A stretch of DNA of 64,000 nucleotides, from assembly GCF_030272615.1 (NCBI RefSeq), contig NC_081415.1:600369644-600433643 (forward strand), in the 5' to 3' direction. Positions 44,638-56,523 of the stretch are shown here, in pieces. This DNA is from Cryptomeria japonica (lineage: Eukaryota > Streptophyta > Pinopsida > Cupressales > Cupressaceae). Below the pieces are notes generated by a model. That model searched no databases, was not told the origin of the DNA, and saw nothing but the letters and a program-made list of their open reading frames with translations. Positions within the stretch are counted from its first letter, which is position 1; every line of letters starts with the position of its first letter. Position numbers and translations under genes: made by a program.

Positions 44638-45048
44638 GTATTTTTCCAATTTTTTCCTGATTTTATGCCTGTTTTTTTACTTTTTCCAAAAAAATTTCCA
44701 TGATCATTTTTTGCATTGTGTCACGCAATCGCTTGTCAATTTTTACGCATTCGTCATTAATGTACCGCAAACGTTCTAAATGCTACGCATGCGTCGTAAG
44801 TGTTACACATTAGTGTTTATCATGCTGCATTCGATCATTTCTTTACACATAAGTGTTTATTGTTACGCATGTGCCCATTTCATTACGCATTAGCATCAAA
44901 CGTCATGCAAGAGTCATAATTGTACCGCATTAGTCATAACTATCACGCATTCATTGTAAATGTAATTTCTTCGTCATGCATTTTAAAATAAAAAATTTAA
45001 GTTTTTCGGGATTCGATATCTGATATTTTGGACATTTTCTCATTGCAG
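44638..45048 (+). other. probable intron of the antisense PMD gene, with 20-bp-period array
   Basis: Begins GTATTT after an in-frame ATG codon and ends CATTGCAG before GAGAACATC, with the frame preserved in phase 0. T-rich before the acceptor. Its presence is expected because an antisense intron cannot be spliced from the element's genomic RNA. It holds the array at 44724-44960. Confidence 0.6.
44724..44960 (+). repeat. array of an ACGCAT-type core, exactly 20 bp apart
   Basis: The four bases CGCA (or CACA/TGCA) start at 44724 and 44746, then at every 20th base 44766, 44786 and so on to 44946. Flanks vary between units; 'tgttACGCATtagt' is typical. Eleven units have exact 20-bp spacing although their other bases differ. 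Confidence 0.9.
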
Positions 45049-46922
45049 GAGAACATCGGGGTGTTATACTGTCGACAAAGCAGACCTAGTGGAATTGATC
45101 TTTGAGCTGACTTACCGGATGAGGAGATCGAGCATATCCGATAGCTTGGTCTATATCATGTTTTACATTTGCCAGAGGTTATGGCCAACAGGGCCATGAT
45201 TACAACTTTGATAGAGCGGTGGCATTCCGAGACCTGTTCTTTTCATCTTCCGACTGGTGAGGCGTCCATCACATTAGAGGATGTATGGCGTATACTCTGT
45301 ATTCCTATTCATGGTGAGAGAGTTGTATATGACCATGATGATGGCATTGCTGGACTATGTGCACTTTTTGAGTGTGAGATACAGGACTTGCAGATTAGTA
45401 GCTATTATGACATCCCTTGGGCCCGATTAGACTATGATGACCTGACTATTCTATTATGTGGTGTTGTCGGTGGTTTAGTGATACCTAACAGATGAGGTCA
45501 TGGTTTTCCAGTTGGATGGGGCAGAGTGTTCCATGATATGATTGTGCATCATCGACTATATGCTTGGTATCCTTGTCTACTAGCCATGTTGTACTATCAG
45601 ATGCATGGTATTGTGTATCTTGGATACCGTTCTATCAGTTGTGGTGTTACTCTACTCCAGACATGGGCATGGGAGCACATTTCTATTTTGAGGCATGTTA
45701 TTCATGTTTATTTACAGCTTGGTGAGCCTTATGCTTTCAGGTATACAGTAGGTATCAGACACAGAGGTTTGGGGAACACCTTGTACTGGAGACATCAGTT
45801 TGACATATTGCAGCATTGTATTTGGAGACCATACTTGGATTGCCCCAGTTGGCAGGATGATGCATTACACTTGCCTTTATGCCAACAACAAAGATATCTT
45901 ATTGGTAGGACCTTTGAGATCCAGCAGATCATTGAGATGTATCTTCCAGGGTGGGTTCTGAGATAGTTCGGTGAGGTACAGGTGACACCAGTGGTTACTA
46001 CTTATTTTGCTCGTGTATCGCAAGAGGTATCTGATTGGGGTGTTTGCATACAACCACATGTTGCTTCTGCTGAGTTTGATTCTCTACAGCCATTACTTTG
46101 GGGTTGTGATAGAGGTGCAGTGGATCCAGGGATGACGGGGGAGTATGATGCGTGGTTTGCTAGGCATAGGCCAATGCCTTTGACTGATCCTGTTGTTCTG
46201 ATTACAGCATAGCAGATACGGAATCCTAGACAGCAGTTGAGGATAGACACAGGGGAGAGAGCTCGAGGAGATGGTGGAGTGGAGAGAGGAGGTGGGGATG
46301 TCGACATTGGTGGAGACACTGAGTCTATTAGCAATGAGGATAGCGATGATTCTTCTGAGTCATCCACTAGTGAGAGTGGAGGTGATGACGAGGATATGCC
46401 AGAGCTAGAGGATGTGCCTGGTCCCAAGGGTGGGATAGGATAGGTTGGTGAGGAGGATGAGCTACAGACTCTTAGAGCACAGGTCCAGAGTTTGGAGGAT
46501 GAGGTCGCTAGACGAGATATCGAGCAAGAGACTTATCATGCAGATTATGGTGCCCTTGAGGCTGAGCGAGTTTGTCTCCGGAGGGAGAGAGAGATGAGGC
46601 AGTGCGGAGATGTCAGATTACCATGGATGCCTTTGATCAGATTTTTAGAGCAGGTACAGATGCGCACGACCAGGCAGATAGATATTTCACTACTATGCAG
46701 GGGCTATTTATTATAGACAGGCATATGAGCGAGCCATCCCTGAGGGTCAGAGAGAGCCTAGCTTCAGTGCATTTATGGGGAGGAGATCGAGTAGATATAC
46801 TTCACAACGGACTAGCAGTGGTGGCATTATGGGACCACCTCAACATCTTGGGGCAAGGTCTAGTGGACAGGATCCACCTGCTGACAGAGGTAGTGTTGGT
46901 TGATCATGTTATATATATTATA

Positions 46923-47008
46923 ATCATTTTTGAGTTATATATATATGACATGAGTTATATATATACTATCAAAACCCACATGTCATATATATATAACTCA
47001 AAAATGAT
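46923..47008. repeat. perfect 30-bp inverted repeat (hairpin)
   Basis: Arms 46923-46952 and 46979-47008 are identical on opposite strands (30 of 30), with a 26-base AT-rich loop. It lies about 20 bp after the end of the PMD gene, between it and convergent pol. Could be a 3'-end signal, a small inverted-repeat element or a cruciform-forming site. Confidence 0.95.
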
Positions 47009-47237
47009 AATACATTTTGATCAGTTGATTGCAGATGTTTGACTAGATATTCATATCATTTGTTAACTTCGTGCGAAGTGTTTGTTGGATATCTGCTAAG
47101 GTATTTGTTTCTCACAAGACATTTTATTGCAAGTTTTTTGATTGATTGATTTTCGATTTTTAGTTCTTTTCCAAGAGCTTTTTCGATGTTTTTTGGATTA
47201 TGTAGATCGATATTTGAATTTTTTTTGGTTGCTTTTT

Positions 47238-47425
47238 TCAGGATCGTATTTGAATGTTTTTGGATGATTTTTTTCAGGATCGTATTTGAATGTTTTTGAA
47301 TGATTTTTTTTTTCAGGATCGTATTTGAATGTTTTTGAATGATTTTTTTTTCAGGATCGTATTTGAATGTTTTTGAATGATTTTTTTTCAGGATCGTATA
47401 TGGATATTTGTGGTATTTTTATGAT
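47238..47425. repeat. five-unit tandem repeat, 36-39 bp
   Basis: 'tcaggatcgta' recurs at 47238, 47274, 47313, 47351 and 47388, each followed by T-rich 'tttgaatgtttttgaatgattttt'. Length differences come from T-run changes. A degenerate T-rich continuation runs to about 47550. Confidence 0.9.
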
Positions 47426-47429
47426 TTTC

Positions 47430-48679
47430 ATTGTTTTTGGATTTTGAGTTGGTTCAATGTTTTTGAATTTTGAGTTTTTCAATGTTTTTTTGGATTTTTA
47501 GTTTTTCAATGTTTTTTGGATTTTTTTTAGGACTTTATCTGGTTTTTTTGGATTTTTTCAGTTATGCCCCCAGTGTACAGACCTGTATGACATGATGATC
47601 TGTACAATGTATGTGGAGACAAATGAATTTTTGACATGACCTATGTGAAAGCAATATGCAGAATGAAAATGCATTTCCTATTCGAACAAGGTTGACTGTG
47701 TTTGTTTCAGCATTTGTAAAACACCAATTGAAATGAAGGTGCAAAACATTTCAAGCGGCCAATCAATCCATAAGGCCCTTTGGAACATTCAACTCAACAC
47801 ACTTAGTGACACGGATTTACAAATGGAGATGCTGAAAACTTACCCACTGGTTCTTGAAACTTAGATCTTCATTTGCCCATGTGTGTGCAGATGAGTTAAT
47901 TCTTGCTCTTGTGTTCACTAAAGATCCTTAGCATCCTATATGACTAGCTACATGGATTATTCTAACTTCAAAACCATCTTAAATAGAGCCTTGCTGCTAG
48001 CAAGCCTTGAGAGCTCCGACGAGGTTATAGACTGTAATTTCTCAAATATTGCTCCATTGCTAGTAGGTGTTCATAGCCCTGATGGAGTTACTCGCATGTT
48101 CCCATAGTCAAGCTTTTTATCGCATTTGTATGCATGATATTTCAGTTATATATCATTTCTCTTTTGCCTTGAGATGGATATTTGGCATAGCTCTTTTTTC
48201 TTTTTATTGTCTTGCCTTGACTTGTAAGTAATGAAACCTACTTGGGTGTGACAATTACAGTGGCGCTGAAGCAAAATTTTAGGTTTTTCACTTAGTCATA
48301 TGATCAACTAGGTGTCTAGAATGAATTAGAGATCTTCTTAATGTGTGAGATATAGCAATTGATAGATTGTGGGTTAACAAGTCTTCAAATAGTGAAATCA
48401 CCACCCAAACATAAGTAAAGCATCGTCACAGGGTGATGTTGAAAATGAGTGACCTTAGGACCTCATAGACTTCATGTCCGAATATCTAAGAAAGGAGATG
48501 ACCCTTGCTTCTCTTCAATGCTAATGAATGATCAACTTGAACAGTTGCCTTGTTTTATTGATGCTGCTATATGTAAATGCAGAAACTTTTGAGAATGCAA
48601 TGCATTAAAAAAAGGAAACTAGATGTTTTAAATGATATGATATGAAATGTAGAAAGTAAAAACCTAAACTACACAACCC
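47430..48679. other. spacer between antisense gene and pol end
   Basis: T-rich on the plus strand to 47560; beyond that no ORF, domain or repeat is supported. Confidence 0.5.
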
Positions 48680-49830
48680 TTAGGTATAATATCGCTTGAG
48701 GTGCATGTTGTTCATAGGGTCAGAGAGTGGATCTCCCTCCATGGTAGCCAAATTATATGATCCATTGCCTATGACTCTTGTTATAATGAAAGGACCTAGC
48801 CAGTTAGGTTCGAATTTCCCTGGCCTTTCTCGTTCCGCTAGGTTTCTTTGATTCTCTTTAAGTGCTAGGTCTCCCACTTGAAAAGTTTGTGGGTGGACCC
48901 GTTTATTATAACTTCATCTCAGTCTGTTTTGATATCCTTGTAGATGGTTAAACATTGTTTGTCTTTTTTCATCAAGGGTTTCGAGTTCTTGTAACCTTGC
49001 TACCCTATAGTCTTCCTCTGATATGATGTTCCGTAAGGAGACTCTTAGAGACAGTATTTCTATTTCAATGAGGAGTATTGCTTCTGTCCCATAGACCAAG
49101 GAATATGGTGTTGCTCTTATAGGTGTGCGTACTCTTGTTCTATAAGCCCAAAGAGAAGGATTTAACTAGAGATGACAGTCCCGTCCTGTGTCAGTGACTA
49201 CATTCTTAATAATTTTCAATATTGTTTTATTTGTAGCCTCTGCTTGTCCATTACTTTGTGGATAATATGGTGTGGCAAATCTCTGTTGTATGTGAAATTT
49301 GTCACACAAATATTTCACTTCCTGGTTTTTAAATGGACGTCCATTATCTGTAACAAAGCACATTGGAACTCAGAATCTACATATAATGTAGTTGAGCATG
49401 AATTTTGATATCTACTTTCCAGTAGTGTATGTTAGAGGAATCGCCTCAACCCATTTGGTAAAGTACTCAGTGGTTGTCAAGATGAACTTGTGCCCATTAG
49501 AAGAAGTAGGGTTGATTTTACTCACTAGATCTAATCCCCATTATGAAAATGGCCATGGTGATGTAATGGGTTGAAGATCTTGTGTTGGTGCATGAATAAG
49601 GTCTCCATGCATTTGGCATTGTTTACACTTATGTACATACTTGTAAGCATCATTTTCCATGGTTGACCAGTAATAACCTGTTCTCAACAATTTCTTTGAC
49701 AATGGCAGACCGCTTTGGTGAGCCCCACAGATTCCATCATGGACTTCTTTTAAAGCAAGGTGTGCCTCATTCTCATCCAGGCATCAAAGAAGAGTTCCAT
49801 CGAAACCCTTTCTATACAAAGTATCAACTA
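48680..49830 (-). pseudogene. Tat-like integrase
   Basis: Ends with 'RPGKFEPNWLGPFIITRVIG' and stops at 48680. In element sense: zinc domain ('CGAHQSG' ... 'KCKQCQMHG'), core with Asp in 'WGLDLVSKI', Asp in 'VTDNGRPF' and Glu in 'SNGQAEATNKTIL', so the DDE triad is kept. 'WAYRTRVRTPIRATPYSLVY' follows the core. Several TAG/TAA stops separate the pieces. It inserts the cDNA in a live element. Confidence 0.92.
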
Positions 49831-50191
49831 TAATGGTGTACCTAGATGCCTAACGAATAAATGTCTTCTTTTGATTCCTGGACAGATCCGGTGACATGTA
49901 TTGAGTATATAAATATGTATATATTTCATCGTACCAAGGTGATTCTGGACCCATGATTGCACATACATATTATGATAGGGGAGTCTCATATGCAAGTAGC
50001 ATCAACTGTTTTATGATAAACTCAAACTGAGTTTCGTTAGAAGGCATATTCAAAAGAGATCCTATGGTAGCCATTGCATCTGTTGCCTTGTTTTGTATCC
50101 TTGGGATCTATTCGAAGGTAATTTTGTTGAAGTGCTCCTTGTAATATTCGACCAACTTCTTATAAGGCATGAGTTTGTCATCCTTCATGTT
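49831..50191 (-). other. linker between RNase H and integrase
   Basis: Broken coding sequence of the polyprotein; no separate domain is seen. Confidence 0.5.
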
Positions 50192-50485
50192 TTAATCATC
50201 ATTGACCTGGTTTACAATTAATTGTGAATCACCATAGACCTGTAACTCTTGTATTTTCCATTGTACAACTGTACGAAGCCCTATGAGGAGAGCTTCATAT
50301 TCAGCCATATTGTTGGTGCATTGGAAATTGATCCTAAATGACTTAGGTATAACATCCCCTTGAGGAGTAATAAAGAGAATCCATGCTCCAGATCCGTGAC
50401 TTGTATATGACCCATCAAAGTATAACTTCCACATTACTGAGAAAGTTAATGTAAACACGAATTCGTCTGGAAAGTCTATTAGCAA
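50192..50485 (-). pseudogene. second (extra) RNase H of the Tat-like element
   Basis: 'WKLYFDGSYTSHGSGAWILF', 'CTNNMAEYEALLIGLRTVVQ' and 'YGDSQLIVNQV'. The Asp, Glu and Asp catalytic positions are all present. This additional RNase H after the connection domain is the mark of the Tat lineage. Confidence 0.92.
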
Positions 50486-50957
50486 TGGGTGATTGTCCTA
50501 TATAGGAGCTTCTGCTAATTGATCTGCTATATTTTCTGTCTATGTATTCCATATCAAACTCGCTTAAGATCATAACCCACTTAGCCAATCGCCCGGTCAA
50601 TGTTGCTCTGCTCAATAGGTACTTGAGTGGGTCAAAGCGTGCAATGAGTTGTACCTTATGACTCAACATGTAATGTCTGAGCTTTTGAGATGCAAATATT
50701 ACTGCTAAGCATGCTCACTCTATGGGGGTATAGTTAAGCTCATAGCTGATCAAAGTCCTACTTATATAATAAATGGCTCCTTCTTTTCCATTTTGGTCAT
50801 GTTGTGCCAATAAAGCTCCTAGAGCTAAGTTTGTTGCTGATATGTATAACAATAGAGGTTTTCCTGGAGTTGGAGACATTAACACTGGTGTGTTCAAAAG
50901 ATAGTCTTTCAGAGCTTGGAAAGCTTCCTGACATTGTTCTGTCCATTTAAAAGTAAC
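50486..50957 (-). pseudogene. first (RT-linked) RNase H of the Tat-like element
   Basis: 'PLLLYISATNLALGALLAQH', then 'YTPIE' and 'LRHYMLSHKVQLIARFDPLK', 'GRLAKWVMILSEFDMEY'. The first catalytic Asp of the usual SATDLAL motif is Asn here, so it is probably inactive; in Tat elements this domain is usually the degenerate one. Confidence 0.88.
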
Positions 50958-51790
50958 TCATTTCCTTAGGAAATGCTGGAATGAGTGACACTTATCTGCC
51001 AACTGTGCTATGAATCTCTTTATGGATTGTAGTCTTCCTTGTAACCCTCTGAGTTGTTTAAATGTTGACGGAGGTTGCATATCAATGATTGCCTTGACCT
51101 TGGCAGGGTCTATTTCAATTCCTCTGTTTGACACTATAAACCCTAACAGTTTACCTATTGTTACGCCAAACACACACTTCTTTGGGTTTAATCTGACATT
51201 ATACTGTTCCAACCGATCAAATATTTGTGTAAGAACTGCAAGGTGACTTTCTCTTGTTTGTGATTTAGACAATATATCATCCACATAATCTTCCATTATG
51301 TTGTGGATCATGTCATGAAACAATGTTGTCATGGCTCTTTGGTATGTTGCTCCGGCGTTTTTGAGACCAAATGGCATCACATTCCAGTAGTATGTTCCCC
51401 ATGGGCATGTCAAGGCCATTTTATGTTGATCTTTTGGTGCAATCTCAATTTGGTTGTATCCTGAAAAACCATCCATTAAGGATAGCATCTCATTTCCAGC
51501 TATTAGGTCAACTATCATGTCGATATTAGGTGGCGGGAAGTCATCCTTAGGACAAGCTTTATTTAGATCCTAAAAACCAATACATATTCTTATGCCTCTC
51601 GTGGGCTTAGTCACAGGTACCAGGTTGGATATCCATTCTGTGGAGTCAATAGGTCTAATAAAACCTACATCCAACAACTTTTGTAGTTCTATTTTAACCA
51701 GTAATGCGATACTTGGATGCATTTTTCTCAATTTTTGCTTGTAAGGTTTAACTCCCGGTATCAAAGGTAAGTGATGCAACACTAATTCGG
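50958..51790 (-). pseudogene. reverse transcriptase of the Tat-like element
   Basis: 'GVKPYKQKLRKMHP', 'SNLVPVTKPTRGIRICIGF', then a stop and the core: 'LSLMDGFSGYNQIEIAPKDQ', 'TYYWNVMPFGLKNAGATYQR' and 'MEDYVDDIL' (YVDD active site intact, about 51275-51290). 'VRLNPKKCVFGV' and 'LLGFIVSNRGIEIDPAKV' complete the palm/thumb. It is the only full reverse transcriptase in the window. Confidence 0.96.
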
Positions 51791-53370
51791 AGTCTCAACC
51801 TGGCATGTCTAAATAGGACCAAGCAAATTTGATAGGTCTTTGTTTGAAAAAATGGATGAATCCATCTTTTTCTTCTTTTCTTAGTGACTTTTCCAGATGG
51901 ATGTTATGTACAACCTCCCCTTTTGCTATGTTTACTTCTTCCGTTTCCTCTGTAAGTAACGCTGACCTTTCTCTTTCCATAGGAAGATTAGCCAAATCAC
52001 TCTTGTCATTATAAGTAGTTTGATCCTTATCTTCTTTTATAGAAGTACTTTCTTCTCCAAAGTATGCCATTCTATTCAGGTCTATAACAAACCCTTCTTT
52101 ATGATCACCATGTGGAAATCCCTCTCTGACTCCTAGAAATTCTGAAATTGCTTCGTCGTTTTCAAACCAATCCAGTGTTGGTTTTCCTTATTTCCCCCAA
52201 TCAATCAAGTGTGAATGCACTAGGGGTAAATCATTACTCCCTTCTTTAGTAGACTCTGATAACATGAAGACTTGATTGTTTGACTGACTTTGTGTATCTT
52301 CATCCTATAGAAGCTTTATTTGATTCCTTAATATTACACTTTCTGGTGGGCTAGAATCATGGAGTGATAAGAATTCTTAGTCATGAGAGTTTGTCTCACT
52401 CTCAATATATGTTTCATCATATGAGCTATCATCACTTATTTCTTCTTGTTCCTACCTTTGATTTTGTTGTAGATTGACTGGTCTTCTTTGGACATTAGTT
52501 ACCCTTCTTAAGCCTGGTATAAGCCTTTGTAATCTTTCTTCATCTATTTCATTAGGTTGAGCCTGAGCTGCTTCTCGTGGTAGAATTAGTGACAATAACC
52601 ATGGGTGGGATTCAGGTGGTGGTGGTAAACCTGCATCTGTTACCACATTAGCCTGTACTGTTGTGTCAACAACTACATCATTTTGTAACTCAGTGGTAGG
52701 TTCTTGTAGGAGTTGTCTCATGTCTTCTCCATCTGATTCTGCACTAGGTGATGTAGGTACCTAATTACTTGTTTGAGATGAAGATGGGATCGCCTGCGTG
52801 GACAAATTCCTTTGTGGTATGTAGTCTGACGGTTTGCTTGGTCGATTTAGAATATCAAGGGTACGTTGTCTTGCTTCGGTTATATGTTGTACATGTTTAT
52901 ATCCCAATCCTTGATTCCCTGGATTATCATTAGGAACAATAGGTCTATTCTTCCTTGTTTCTACAACCCAAGGCCTGTGGTACCATCATATCCATGTTTT
53001 TGGAGTATTTTGAATCCATTGCCATACTAATCTGTGTATTCTGGGTATTGTCATATGATCATCTTCTCTATATATCCAATGGTTAACATCTTCATTCAGG
53101 GATTCTTCTTGTAAGTCACCCCATCTAATGAAAGAGCATGAGTTTGTATATCTGACAATTTCTTTTCCTTTGTCCTATTTTTTCACTGTATTTTGAGGTT
53201 TCCCAAAGGACTTAGAAGAAAGAGACAACTATTTCCCACTTAAAGTATTTGTAATAAAATACTCTTCACAGTCCATATCTTTTATTTGTTAGGAGGATGT
53301 TGTAGGCATTTCCTTTTTTGTTTATGTGATCCTTAATGTTTCCAATTGTGTAGTGAGAGGTGCAGCCTGA
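51791..53370 (-). pseudogene. polyprotein linker with G-patch-like motif
   Basis: Between protease and RT. Frames at 51795-52070 ('KRPIKFAWSYLDMPG'-type end just before RT) and 52452-52721 ('LPREAAQAQPNEIDEERLQR'). At about 52880-52930 'NPGNQGLGYKH' resembles a G-patch core. Low complexity, acidic; broken by many stops. No enzyme domain is seen. Confidence 0.6.
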
Positions 53371-54103
53371 TTGATAGGTACCTAATTATCCACACTGTCT
53401 TTCAGGTAATTGCAATGTTGGAATGGATTTGGATCACCCTTTATGGTGATTTCAATACCATTGTATGGGAATTTGACACACTGATGAAATGTGGATGGTA
53501 CTACTTGCATGGTGTAGATCCATGGGAGGCCCAATAATATGTTATATCCCAGCTCTCTGTCCAAGACTTGAAAAGCAACCTCTTTCATTATAGGTCCTAC
53601 TTGTACAGGTAATGTTACAATGCTTGCTGATGGATGTTCTTCATCATCGTAAGCCTTGATATTTATCATCTTGGAAGAATCAATGTGAAGTTCAGAATAC
53701 CCTAGTGCTTTGACTAGCTTTAAAGTACAAATGTTGAGACCGACTCCCCCATCTATGAGTACTCTTCTGATTCTTCTCTTATGAATGTAAGCTTCCAGAT
53801 ATAGTGGGTCGTTATGAAGCAGTTTTTCACTAGGAATATCTTATTCTGTGAATGCAATACGTATGCCTTGTGTCAGATTTCCCACCATAGACTAGAAGGC
53901 ATTTTCATCTATATCTATGTCCACTACCGAATCTTGAAGTGCTTTGTCTAGTATAGCTCTATGAGTGAGCGAAATACGCAATAATTCAAATAATGATATC
54001 TATGTCAGAGTTTTCTTAAGTTGCTCAACAACATTGTAAGTCCCTACTGTTGGTGATTGATTTTGTGGTATTCCTTGTAAAGTTACCTTTGATCTGCGAG
54101 TAA
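53371..54103 (-). pseudogene. aspartic protease of the Tat-like element
   Basis: Active-site loop 'RRVLIDGGVGLNICTLKLVK' (Asp-Gly-Gly rather than Asp-Ser/Thr-Gly), then 'MINIKAYDDEEHPSASIVTL', 'DRELGYNILLGLPWIYTMQV', 'TFHQCVKFPYNGIEITIKGD'. The flap and the ILLG motif are complete. The DGG variant may be a family feature or a mutation; I cannot tell from one copy. Confidence 0.88.
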
Positions 54104-56399
54104 CTAAAACACAGGAGTTATGGTGATCGTAGCGATTGTATCATTTGTATCATAGGTTGTTTTATCCAGATTTATGTTAAATCCCTCTTCATAGTATTTA
54201 TGTGTATGTTTGACATTCATGATATGTTCTATGAGTTCATCTTCAAACCAACCTGAGTGAGATGGTTGATCATGCCCCCAATCTCTGAGACAAAGATTTC
54301 TATCATCATCATACTTCAGTGCCTCTAATATCATGCAAATTTGGTTATCATCTGTGTGAGTGGCTTGATGTTGGTCATCTTGGTCGAGTGTTTCTTGTGA
54401 ATCATTGTTTGCTATATCTCCTGAGCTAATGGCATGAATAGTGTAGTCGTATGAGACCTTTGTGTAGTTAGTTGTATTGTCTTGTGTACCTAATGTGGTA
54501 GCTTTCCCCTTGTCATGCTTAACAAAAGGATCCTTAAAAATTGTATGATTTGTGTTTGCTGAGGTTTTATTGGTATCAATTGTGATGTCCGCTTGGTCTA
54601 TCATATCTTGGACCAAGTTTTTCAATTTGTAGCAACTTGTTGTTTTATGACCTTTAGTCCGATGATAATCGCAAAAATCATTATCATTCCACCATGTGGG
54701 TTTGAAAGGACTTGGTTCATACACTCTTACTTCAAGTAAAGTGATCATGTTTATCTGTATTAATTTTTTGAGTGCTGACTCAATAGGTTCTTCTAGAGGT
54801 GTGTAATTTCTTCTTGGAGCATTTACCCTGGGGTATCTTGTGTTAGTGTTTTGTGTAGCATTTACATGTGCTGAGGTTGTGTTATTCCCTATATGTGGAT
54901 TAGATGACTGACTTGTTCTCAAAGATAAAATGGGTTGAGTTTTGTTTATCGTTCTGGCATCTACAATACCATCATTGGTCACTTTTTTGTTTTTCGACCA
55001 AAACTTAGATTTGTCATTGTTGTTGGTATTGCCATACTTAATAAGACCTTGTTCTACTAGTCCCTTCTCACATTTGAGAGCCTTTTCCATGATTTGTTTG
55101 AATATTGTTAAACATTGCATTTGTATCGGATATTTAATCTTAGGAATCAAATTTTTTGTGGACATATCCACTTGCTCTATTTTTGGGATAACTGTCGTGC
55201 ACCTCCTATAGAGAGCCCTTCATCATTGTATGAAGGATGCAAATGTTTCATTCTCATATTGTTTAACGGCACATAAGTCCATCAAAATAACCGGGGTGTC
55301 AATGTTGTGCAAGAAGTTTGCAAAAAATTGTTCAGCTTATTCTCCCCATGATGTGATGGTTGGTGGTAAATGTGAAAACCACTCTAAAGTCGGACTTCCT
55401 AGACTTTTAGGAAATAATCTCATTAGATAAGTATCTTCTGAGGCCACCTCTATACATGTCGTAAAAAATTCTTTGATATGATCTCTAGGGTCACCCTTCC
55501 CTCTATATCTATCAAATTTAGGTGTTTCAAAATGTTGTGAGAAAGGTGGCATGTATAATGTGTGATCAAATGGATAAGGACGTAAGTCCTGCATTGTGTA
55601 GCTCTTTTTATCGTTACCAGTTTGCATGGTCGTCATTTGTTGTTGTAAATTCTATATTTGTTGTGTCAGAATATATGTTTGTGTCAAAGGTATACCTTGT
55701 GTTTGTGTATGTCCCACAAAAGGATTCGTGGTTGCATAACTAGGAGGTTGTTGGAAAGTACCAAGATTATAACCTTGTGTTGTGCATTCCACTAGGTACT
55801 ATGAAATAAGTGATATGCGAACCCAGGTTTGGTTGAATTGTACTTGTTGTATTGGTAATACCTAGATTTGCATTTGGTTGACTATATGTGGATCCCATAG
55901 AATAGGAACTTGGAGGTTGGGTTGTACTTTTTGCTTGTGTTTGAATAGGTGCTGAGACACTTGATATTATCGGTATGCTCTGTGATGGTATACTGGTATT
56001 GATTGCCGAGGATGACACACTTTTTTATAAGTTTGCATTTGTGTTGACATTTGTTTGGATAGGTATGTTTTGAGGAAAACTGGAGGTCACGGGCGATGTT
56101 TGACTATTATCTTGACCTAAAGTTTTTCCTGGTGGTAAAATCTTTGTGACATCAAAATCCTCAGGTAGTTTTGCCCCTGTTTGTATTAACAACGAAAGAT
56201 ACATGTCCCTATCGCTATGTATAAGTGCATCTAGGATCACGAGGACATGTGGGTCTTATTGAGCGGACTCAATTTCTTCCTTTGTCAAATGTTGTTGTAA
56301 TTCATTTAGGGTGGACATTGTTTGTGTACCTGAGTGTTGACCTGTTGACATGTCCAAATTCCAAGTAGGGTTTACAAACTGTGTGTTGTTCGGGTCCAT
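54104..56399 (-). pseudogene. gag of the Tat-like element
   Basis: Best start is the ATG at 56399 ('MDPNNTQFVNPTW'). A Ser/Thr/Pro/Gln-rich N-terminal region (56240-55770) leads to the capsid core at 55636-55240: 'FDRYRGKGDPRDHIKEFFTT', 'LMRLFPKSLGSPTLEWFSHL', 'PTITSWGE'. The C-terminal part to 54104 has a degenerate Cys/His knuckle 'FCDYHRTKGHKTTSCYKL' followed by acidic sequence. Stops near 56020, 55767 and 55337 break it. Confidence 0.88.
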
Positions 56400-56523
56400 T
56401 ATTCCTTTCGCTTTCTACGACCTTGTGACGGGCATCTAAAATTGCTTATATGAGGGTGGTTCTATGCAAGATGATGACTTAACACTAGATTGTAGACGTA
56501 AATGCAAGGCTATACTAGACTCT

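Larger units (their letters stand above)
44560..46902 (+). pseudogene. plant mobile domain (PMD, MAIN-like) gene, antisense to pol
   Basis: Exon 1 44560-44637 (ATG, TGA at 44578), intron 44638-45048, exon 2 from 45049. Exon 2 carries a clear PMD: 'LIERWHSETCSFHLPTGEAS' then 'ITLEDVWRILCIPIHGE', and 'HVIHVYLQLGEPYAFRY' farther on. PMD is the transposon-derived aminotransferase-like domain of the plant MAIN/MAIL proteins. The PMD region (to about 45960) is followed by 'DDSSESSTSESGGDDEDMPE', an acidic linker, and a coiled coil (46450-46620). Two frame changes (near 46590 and 46690) and several stops lie in it; the last matching segment ends about 46902. Antisense genes downstream of pol are known in plant Grande/Tat elements. 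Confidence 0.8.

Noticed and set aside
44724-44960. CRISPR-like array
   Set aside because: A 20-bp period with no constant repeat/variable spacer division and a plant retrotransposon context; not CRISPR.
46002-46427. 141-codon minus-strand Ser/Pro-rich frame
   Set aside because: Antisense shadow of the acidic linker of the PMD gene.
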